A DNA stretch of 7,519 nt, from the NCBI GenBank assembly GCA_002506875.1, contig DAYJ01000035.1:1-7519 (forward strand), given 5' to 3'. This stretch comes from Euryarchaeota archaeon UBA40. Its GTDB lineage: Archaea > Thermoplasmatota > Poseidoniia > Poseidoniales > Thalassarchaeaceae. Shown piece after piece: positions 1 through 4,826 of this stretch. The notes below the pieces were generated by a model that was given only the letters and a program-made list of their open reading frames with translations, was not told the origin of the DNA and ran no database searches. The position numbers were made by a program, and so were the translations under genes. Positions within the stretch are counted from its first letter, which is position 1; every line of letters starts with the position of its first letter.

Positions 1-446
1 ATTGCCGCCTTCCTCTCCTTGATGATACGTTCACCACGTCCTGCAGGGACAGTACGGACTTTGGGCTCATTCTCATCCTCTTGATTACGATAGACAAGGA
101 TGTCCTCCATTTGCTCCTTGGGAAGGAACTCCGTCATAGAGCGAGCAAGCATGGACTTACCAGTTCCAGGATCGCCCATTAGAATCACATGGCGTCGCTG
201 CTCCGCTGCCTTACGAACGACAATACTTGCAGCATCCTGTCCAATGACTTGATCGACGAGACGATTTGGAAGGGGGACGTCCTCAGTGGTCTGAAACTCC
301 TTATCGCCGAGTTTGAGTCCGTCAACCCACTCTTCTACTGGAACCGAGCAGATTTCTTCCTTCTGAGTCAAGACACTACCTTCTGCCCAGTCACCTACAT
401 CTGAGGCATCGTCTGACACGGGAATAGAGTCGTCATCCACGTCCAT
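1..446 (-). CDS. lonB: Archaeal-type Lon protease (LonB), N-terminal part, cut by the window edge
   Basis: ATP-dependent AAA+ serine protease that unfolds and degrades damaged or regulatory proteins; archaeal LonB is anchored in the cytoplasmic membrane. Only the first 148 codons are present. Visible here: an acidic N-terminal stretch of about 55 residues, then the LonB start of the ATPase module (VPLPNRLVDQVIGQDAA, about 57-73), the RKAAEQRRH segment, and a perfect Walker A, GDPGTGKS, at residues 91-98 (bases 153-176). This is followed by the LonB-like stretch ARSMTEFLP and KVRTVPAGRG (129-138). The membrane-spanning insert, Walker B and Ser-Lys catalytic domain would lie beyond the left edge. 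The start is ATG 446-444, supported by an excellent Shine-Dalgarno 5 bases upstream; the ATG at 453 is out of frame. It is transcribed in the same direction as the surface-protein gene upstream, with a 121-bp gap. Family assignment is firm; membership of the archaeal LonB subgroup rests on the N-terminal half only. Confidence 0.93.
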   Translation of the reverse strand, partial: MDVDDDSIPVSDDASDVGDWAEGSVLTQKEEICSVPVEEWVDGLKLGDKEFQTTEDVPLPNRLVDQVIGQDAASIVVRKAAEQRRHVILMGDPGTGKSMLARSMTEFLPKEQMEDILVYRNQEDENEPKVRTVPAGRGERIIKERKAA

Positions 447-451
447 GAACC

Positions 452-460
452 ATCACTTCC
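452..460 (-). promoter_or_regulatory. Strong Shine-Dalgarno for lonB
   Basis: The minus strand reads GGAAGTGAT, eight of nine bases matching GGAGGTGAT, the complement of the conserved archaeal 16S rRNA 3' end. It sits 5 bases before ATG 446, ideal spacing, and decides that start over the out-of-frame ATG at 453. The other starts in this window have no comparable site. Confidence 0.8.
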
Positions 461-489
461 TATCGTTGATACACTCCGCTCAGCGTCGT

Positions 490-500
490 TTTCATAGAAT
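490..500 (-). promoter_or_regulatory. Possible weak TATA element of a lonB promoter
   Basis: In the 121-bp gap between the surface gene's stop (568) and lonB (446), the minus strand reads ATTCTATGAAA. A TATA-binding site here would put the transcription start near base 469, leaving a short leader of about 22 bases that still contains the Shine-Dalgarno. The match to the archaeal box A is weak. Read-through from the upstream gene is equally possible, because no T-rich terminator is seen in the gap. Confidence 0.25.
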
Positions 501-567
501 GGTGGTAGGCTTCATTCTTGAAGGTGCGGACGGGGCCATAAGAATCCGAACAGACACCGTTGTTCAT

Positions 568-3500
568 TCAAACACAGGTAAAGGACCCGTCTGCATTCAT
601 ACGCCATTGGCTTTGGTCAGGAGCAACATAGATCGTTGAACCTGCTGCATCTTGAGTATAGGACCCACCTCCAGGGAGGCCAGTGTAGTCTGCAACATGC
701 GTTGCTGCTGCCATTGGCTGCTGGAAAATCGCATCAGCGCCACCATACATCGAGTTCGCTACCGTGTCAGTAGAAGGAACGGCTGTGCTCCAATCTACAG
801 CTTCGGGGTGATTGGAACGGCCGCGCATTACAGTAAGAATACCGAGCCCTAGTGCTGCAAACAAGAAGAGTGCAATAACGGCTACGCCAATCATGAACTG
901 ATTGCCACCAGCTACTCCGCTAGCCATTTCGGACTTCGTTGCATCATCAGGGTAAGCATCTCCATTGTCACCTACACCATCACCATCAGTGTCAATTGAT
1001 TCTGCAGGATCGTTAGGGAAGACATCTTCTGAATCACTGACTCCATCACCATCGGAATCGATTACAATCTTCTCAACTGCGAAGACACTGTAGGACTTCG
1101 TGGTCTTATGCTCGAATCCATCAACGTCGCTTGCAATCACATCGAGTTTGACCTCATCACCTGTCCGCAGGCCTTCAGTGTAGACGGACTGTAGAATGAA
1201 GGACTGGTCGAATCCAGGCGCTTGACCCTGACTGTGACAAGTACCAACAATACTGTTGCAAATCTGCCAAGTAAGTGCTACTTCCTCAAAATTCACCGAG
1301 CCCGTGTAGGACACTATGTAGGTCGGATGGGTACCATACTCCATGTTATCGTAGCCGGCCTGAAGGTCGCCGCCCTGACCTTCATCCCAAATCATTGGAA
1401 GGTCACCAATGACCTCCACTGTGAATTGGTATTGATTGACTGCACCTGAGGGGTCAGAAACACGTACTTGGACTACCTGCATACCAGATTCTGACCATTG
1501 CATCTCATACACCCCAATGGCTACAGGGACCACGGAACCGGGCTGTGCTCCAGTTACTGTAGTGAAGATGTCTTCTTGGTCGTCATCAACATCTGAGACG
1601 TAGTCAGCGACATTGAGCGAGTGGGTTTCACCGACCTTGATACGGAGGCCATCAAGACTGGCAACATCGAATACAGGGGCATCGTTAAGCTCACGAATAA
1701 TGACTGCTAGGGTCGTATCTGTGCTCTGTGTTGCATCACTAGCACGTAGAGTGATGAGGACAGTACCAGTGACATCACTATCCACAGTTTCGATGTTAAT
1801 TGTCTGGTCAACGATCTCAGCAGAGATGCGATCCGCTGGTTCAATACTTACCACATGAACGCCGAGAGCCCGAATCTCAGTATTGGATACCGTTACTCCG
1901 GAGTCATCAGTATCAGAGAGATACTGTGTAAGCGAAACTGCGACTGAACCGCCTTCATCGATAGTCTGGGCAGGAATAGAAGACCATGTTGGAGCCCCAT
2001 TCGGGATGACTGTGAAGAAGACAGTACCAGTATTGGTGTCTTCACCATCACCGATAGTCACTTGGACGCCCTGGTCACGAATATTACCCTGAGCGTCACG
2101 ATCTACTGAATCAAACAACACATCCATCTCCATCGCAGATGCATCCCATGCGACGAAGTTCGGAGAATTACTCGTGACAGTTAACTGACTCAAGGGGGTC
2201 TCAGCGTCACTGATAATCCCTGACATCGAGATGGATTCCTGCACACCTACCTTCACGATTGGTACGCCAGAGAACTGTGAACTGCTCGATGTGAGGACGG
2301 TTGGAAGTCCGTTTAGAAGAGAGAACGCATCCTCAGTGAGGAGCCAATTTGAGACCTGATTGCGAGAATCAGTCCAACTAGTACGGATGTCGTAATCACC
2401 GCTTCCAGCAACTACAGGAGGTGTGACTGAAGCGATGAAGCGAGCGTTACTACCTTCGCCTACTGGCCCAGAACTGACCGATACCCACGAAGATTCCCAC
2501 TCCTGAGAGTTCGAGTGCTTGACTTCCATGACGGGTGTCATCGAATCCAAGTCATCGACAGCATCGTTCGGGATCGCCGTCAAATCGAAGTCGAGACTTC
2601 CGCCGCGAGAGATAGTGGTGCTAACCCCATTAGCGACCGGCATAACCGCAGTTGGTGCGGCGTCATGGGCAATCGTGCCACCCATCACATTGTTCGCACC
2701 ATTACCATCTTGGACGGTAATACGGGCACGGAAACGAGTCAAACCATTATTCTCAATGGTCTCCGAAGATGAATCCCAAGTCGTTGAGAATGACTGTGAA
2801 GCACCGACTCCAAGCGACTGGATACTCATCGTGTCAATGAGAGATTCCTGGACGCCGTCTACCTTGTAGATTGAAATCGATTCTCCATTATTCGCAGAAT
2901 AAATGTCAACACCGATATTCTTGATACTGACATCGATATCAACCATGTCACCTGCGATAATTCCGTCGAAACCAGCGTCATTCTCGACAGTCATAGTGTC
3001 AATCTTCACATCAATTGCAGGTTGCATTGTGCTGTCAGTAGCTGCGTAGACATTGGCATTGAAGGAGTTGGTACTCCAGGTAGAGTAGAGCGCTGCAACT
3101 GTATTGAAGTTCGACATACCGCCATTGACTAGATTGATTGGAACATTAGTCCATGTTGTCGTAGTCCATTGGTTAGCTGTAATTGAAATCGTATTGAATC
3201 CGGTACCGCCGTTAACGGTGCCACTATTGCTAGCGTAACCATTGTTGTTGAGGAGCCATGCTTCCCAACAATTGCCTCCCTTGCTTCCATCATTGTAACC
3301 GTGAGAATTGCAAACCTCTTCAGTCACAGCTGCATACAACAGCAGGTTCGAGGCAGGAGTCCCGGATCCAACATAGGTGGCAGCGATTGAGATATCTGCA
3401 GTGCCATCACCATTATCGATCTGGCTGATGGTCATACCGTAATCTGCAGCTGAAGAATGCATCTGGCCACCGCTTGAGATGTAACTGTCGTAGCAGGTAT

Positions 3501-3912
3501 TGGAACCACAACCAGATTGTTTCTGCTTGTCGCCGAAGACAACCTTTGGAGCACCACTCGATTCTTGAAGGTGGTTTACACCATAAATCGGAGCAATATT
3601 TCCTGACTCAGCATCTGCTGTGTTCCCATAGGAAGCGGAATGATATGAGATGTAAACGAACTTGTCGGGAAGGGAATTCTTTGCCTGCTTGAGGGCGGGG
3701 CTCCCGTAATTGTAGCAATAGGGGCAGTTGTCTGATGTCAGATACTGCGCGAACACTGTGTGTCCAGGATCGCTTGGAGCATTCAAAACAGCAGGCTCCT
3801 CAACAAGAGGAGTAGGAGATTCCTGCATCTCAAGAGGTGAGACGAGGAGAGCCATGGCCATCGTAACCATGAGGAATGTAAGGGCAGTCGAGGTTACCTT
3901 TCGGTAGAGCAT
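568..3912 (-). CDS. Giant surface protein: thioredoxin-like CPYC domain, Ig/cadherin-like modules, TSP3-type repeats, C-terminal membrane anchor
   Basis: A 1114-residue type I membrane protein, probably displayed on the cell surface; its substrate or partner is unknown. In order: signal peptide (hydrophobic about 8-25); a thioredoxin-fold domain (about 50-130) with CPYC at 63-66 and a likely cis-proline loop, GAPKVVFGD, at 120-128; a Gly/Asn/Thr-rich beta region (about 150-295); a CARDB-like module (about 298-415, with KNIG at 331-334); Ig/cadherin-like modules beginning near 535, 639 and 744, the last two with a GAPTW or DAPVF opening and an acidic D-rich strand end; a further module to about 946; two D-x-D-G-D-G repeats (952-992); one transmembrane helix (1006-1029); and an 85-residue cytoplasmic tail ending in W-R-M-N-A-D-G-S-F. 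The ectodomain cysteines lie in close pairs (63/66, 135/140, 201/215, 885/892), suggesting disulphides. The active-site pair suggests thiol-disulphide exchange or a relation to Omp28-like proteins, which is inference. ATG 3912 is chosen because the signal peptide follows it directly and the TATA spacing fits; the ATG at 3923 is out of frame. Confidence 0.85.
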   Translation of the reverse strand: MLYRKVTSTALTFLMVTMAMALLVSPLEMQESPTPLVEEPAVLNAPSDPGHTVFAQYLTSDNCPYCYNYGSPALKQAKNSLPDKFVYISYHSASYGNTADAESGNIAPIYGVNHLQESSGAPKVVFGDKQKQSGCGSNTCYDSYISSGGQMHSSAADYGMTISQIDNGDGTADISIAATYVGSGTPASNLLLYAAVTEEVCNSHGYNDGSKGGNCWEAWLLNNNGYASNSGTVNGGTGFNTISITANQWTTTTWTNVPINLVNGGMSNFNTVAALYSTWSTNSFNANVYAATDSTMQPAIDVKIDTMTVENDAGFDGIIAGDMVDIDVSIKNIGVDIYSANNGESISIYKVDGVQESLIDTMSIQSLGVGASQSFSTTWDSSSETIENNGLTRFRARITVQDGNGANNVMGGTIAHDAAPTAVMPVANGVSTTISRGGSLDFDLTAIPNDAVDDLDSMTPVMEVKHSNSQEWESSWVSVSSGPVGEGSNARFIASVTPPVVAGSGDYDIRTSWTDSRNQVSNWLLTEDAFSLLNGLPTVLTSSSSQFSGVPIVKVGVQESISMSGIISDAETPLSQLTVTSNSPNFVAWDASAMEMDVLFDSVDRDAQGNIRDQGVQVTIGDGEDTNTGTVFFTVIPNGAPTWSSIPAQTIDEGGSVAVSLTQYLSDTDDSGVTVSNTEIRALGVHVVSIEPADRISAEIVDQTINIETVDSDVTGTVLITLRASDATQSTDTTLAVIIRELNDAPVFDVASLDGLRIKVGETHSLNVADYVSDVDDDQEDIFTTVTGAQPGSVVPVAIGVYEMQWSESGMQVVQVRVSDPSGAVNQYQFTVEVIGDLPMIWDEGQGGDLQAGYDNMEYGTHPTYIVSYTGSVNFEEVALTWQICNSIVGTCHSQGQAPGFDQSFILQSVYTEGLRTGDEVKLDVIASDVDGFEHKTTKSYSVFAVEKIVIDSDGDGVSDSEDVFPNDPAESIDTDGDGVGDNGDAYPDDATKSEMASGVAGGNQFMIGVAVIALFLFAALGLGILTVMRGRSNHPEAVDWSTAVPSTDTVANSMYGGADAIFQQPMAAATHVADYTGLPGGGSYTQDAAGSTIYVAPDQSQWRMNADGSFTCV
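937..1059 (-). repeat. Two thrombospondin type 3-like calcium-binding repeats in the surface protein
   Basis: Residues 952-992 of the CPYC protein contain two copies of a D-x-D-G-D-G-V-x-D-x-x-D-x-[FY]-P-x-D unit (SDGDGVSDSEDVFPNDP and TDGDGVGDNGDAYPDDA). This spacing of acidic side chains is the calcium-binding pattern of TSP3 and dockerin-like repeats. It lies directly outside the transmembrane helix, so it probably forms a calcium-stiffened stalk between the ectodomain and the membrane. Confidence 0.85.
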
Positions 3913-3934
3913 GTTAGATTCATGTTAATTCTGT

Positions 3935-3948
3935 GTATAAAATTTCGT
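3935..3948 (-). promoter_or_regulatory. TATA box plus BRE of the CPYC surface-protein gene, predicting a leaderless transcript
   Basis: On the minus strand the sequence reads CGAAATTTTATAC. TTTTATAC (3942-3935) matches the archaeal box A, and the purine/A-rich CGAAA just upstream resembles the TFB recognition element. The TATA centre lies 26-27 bases before the A of ATG 3912, exactly the usual TATA-to-start-site distance, so transcription should begin at or next to the start codon. No Shine-Dalgarno is present. Read on the plus strand the same A/T core is TATAAAAT and could also serve trmI with a leader of about 57 bases. Confidence 0.6.
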
Positions 3949-3989
3949 GACTCTCGTCCATTGTGACCGCCTCTGTCTGACAATACGCG

Positions 3990-3998
3990 GTTTGAAGT
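3990..3998 (+). promoter_or_regulatory. Possible weak trmI promoter element
   Basis: GTTTGAAGT lies about 26-29 bases before the TTG/ATG start of trmI, the position expected of a TATA element for a leaderless mRNA. The sequence is a poor TATA match. No Shine-Dalgarno precedes the gene, which makes leaderless expression plausible but leaves the promoter uncertain; the alternative is the shared A/T core near 3936-3943. Confidence 0.2.
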
Positions 3999-4022
3999 CC
4001 TCAAGACATCGGACACCCATTG

Positions 4023-4823
4023 ATGGAGCCCCCTAAACTGGTCCTTCTCCGCGAGGCAAATGGGAAGGTGTTTGCCGTCGAGATGGTTGACGAGGAACGA
4101 CGGATACGAGGCATTGGGCGCATCAATCCGGAGACCACACTAACAGGATTGGAAGTCGGTGAACGGATCAAAATTGGAACGAAGATATTCACCCGAATTC
4201 AACCAGGGCTACCTGAACTCCGTGTTTCCATGGCACGTAGAGCACAAGTTATCACCCCAAAAGATGCTGGATTTCTCATCGCTTGGATGGGCATAGGCCA
4301 GGATGATCGAGTCCTAGAAGCAGGTTTTGGATCGGGGGGTCTCGCAATGCATATCGCTCGTGTTCTCGGACCAAGCGGACATCTCATCTCTGTCGAACGC
4401 AGAGAGGATCATGCAGAAGTGGGAGAAATCAATCTACGACGATGCCAATCAACGTTCAGTGACTTCTGCTCATGGTCACTTATCCATGGAGATGTTGCAG
4501 ATACCACCGAACAAATCAGAAATATTGCTGATGGAATCGACGCAGCGATTCTCGATATGCCGGAACCATGGCATGCAATCCCATCTGTCGGAACTCTGCT
4601 CCGAATCGGGGGACGTCTTGCATGCTATTGCCCATCACCCGATCAGTTAGCCACCTCATGGAGTTCCGTTGAGGAGGCGGGTCTAACGGTAGAATGGGCT
4701 GGCGAAATGATCGAGAGACGATGGGCCCTTACCAAGCGAGGAGGGGTGCGGCCAAGTAACACTCCGATCGGACACACTGCCTTCCTTCTAATCGCCGTTA
4801 AGGCTCCCGACGAAGAAGAGTGA
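4023..4823 (+). CDS. trmI: tRNA (adenine-N1)-methyltransferase TrmI, archaeal type (m1A57/m1A58)
   Basis: SAM-dependent enzyme that methylates N1 of A58, and in archaea often also A57, in the tRNA T-loop; it acts in the cytoplasm and the family works as a tetramer. The 266-residue length is close to the archaeal norm of about 250. Residues 1-65 form the small N-terminal beta domain. The Rossmann domain begins with the family signature RRAQVITPKDA (about 73-83), then SAM-binding motif I, LEAGFGSGGLA (98-108, bases 4314-4346), and the acidic post-I residue in ISVERREDH (122-130). Motif IV is DMPEPW (178-183, bases 4554-4571), in which the Asp is the conserved adenine-binding or catalytic residue. 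The C-terminus carries the characteristic GHTAFLLIA. All key residues are present, so it should be active. Start: ATG 4023 is preceded directly by an in-frame TTG at 4020, and an in-frame stop at 3993-3995 limits any extension; ATG is preferred. It is divergent from the CPYC gene and convergent with the zinc-ribbon gene, so it is probably a single-gene transcript. Confidence 0.95.
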   Translation: MEPPKLVLLREANGKVFAVEMVDEERRIRGIGRINPETTLTGLEVGERIKIGTKIFTRIQPGLPELRVSMARRAQVITPKDAGFLIAWMGIGQDDRVLEAGFGSGGLAMHIARVLGPSGHLISVERREDHAEVGEINLRRCQSTFSDFCSWSLIHGDVADTTEQIRNIADGIDAAILDMPEPWHAIPSVGTLLRIGGRLACYCPSPDQLATSWSSVEEAGLTVEWAGEMIERRWALTKRGGVRPSNTPIGHTAFLLIAVKAPDEEE

Positions 4824-4826
4824 ATA

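Noticed and set aside
510..523. Small inverted repeat CTTCA-ttct-TGAAG between the surface gene and lonB, considered as a terminator
   Set aside because: The stem is only 5 bp, there is no T-run on the minus strand after it, and such a hairpin is expected by chance.
937..1059. Tandem D-x-D-G-D-G coding repeats, considered as a DNA-level repeat or CRISPR-like array
   Set aside because: The repetition is at protein level (two TSP3-type units) with diverged codons and no spacer structure.
2519..2869. Plus-strand open frame of 116 codons
   Set aside because: It lies wholly inside the CPYC surface gene on the opposite strand, has no start signals and no recognisable domain; the modular protein on the minus strand is clearly the real one.
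4327..4650. Plus-strand open frame of 107 codons
   Set aside because: It overlaps the motif I to motif IV core of trmI in another frame; the trmI frame has all family motifs.
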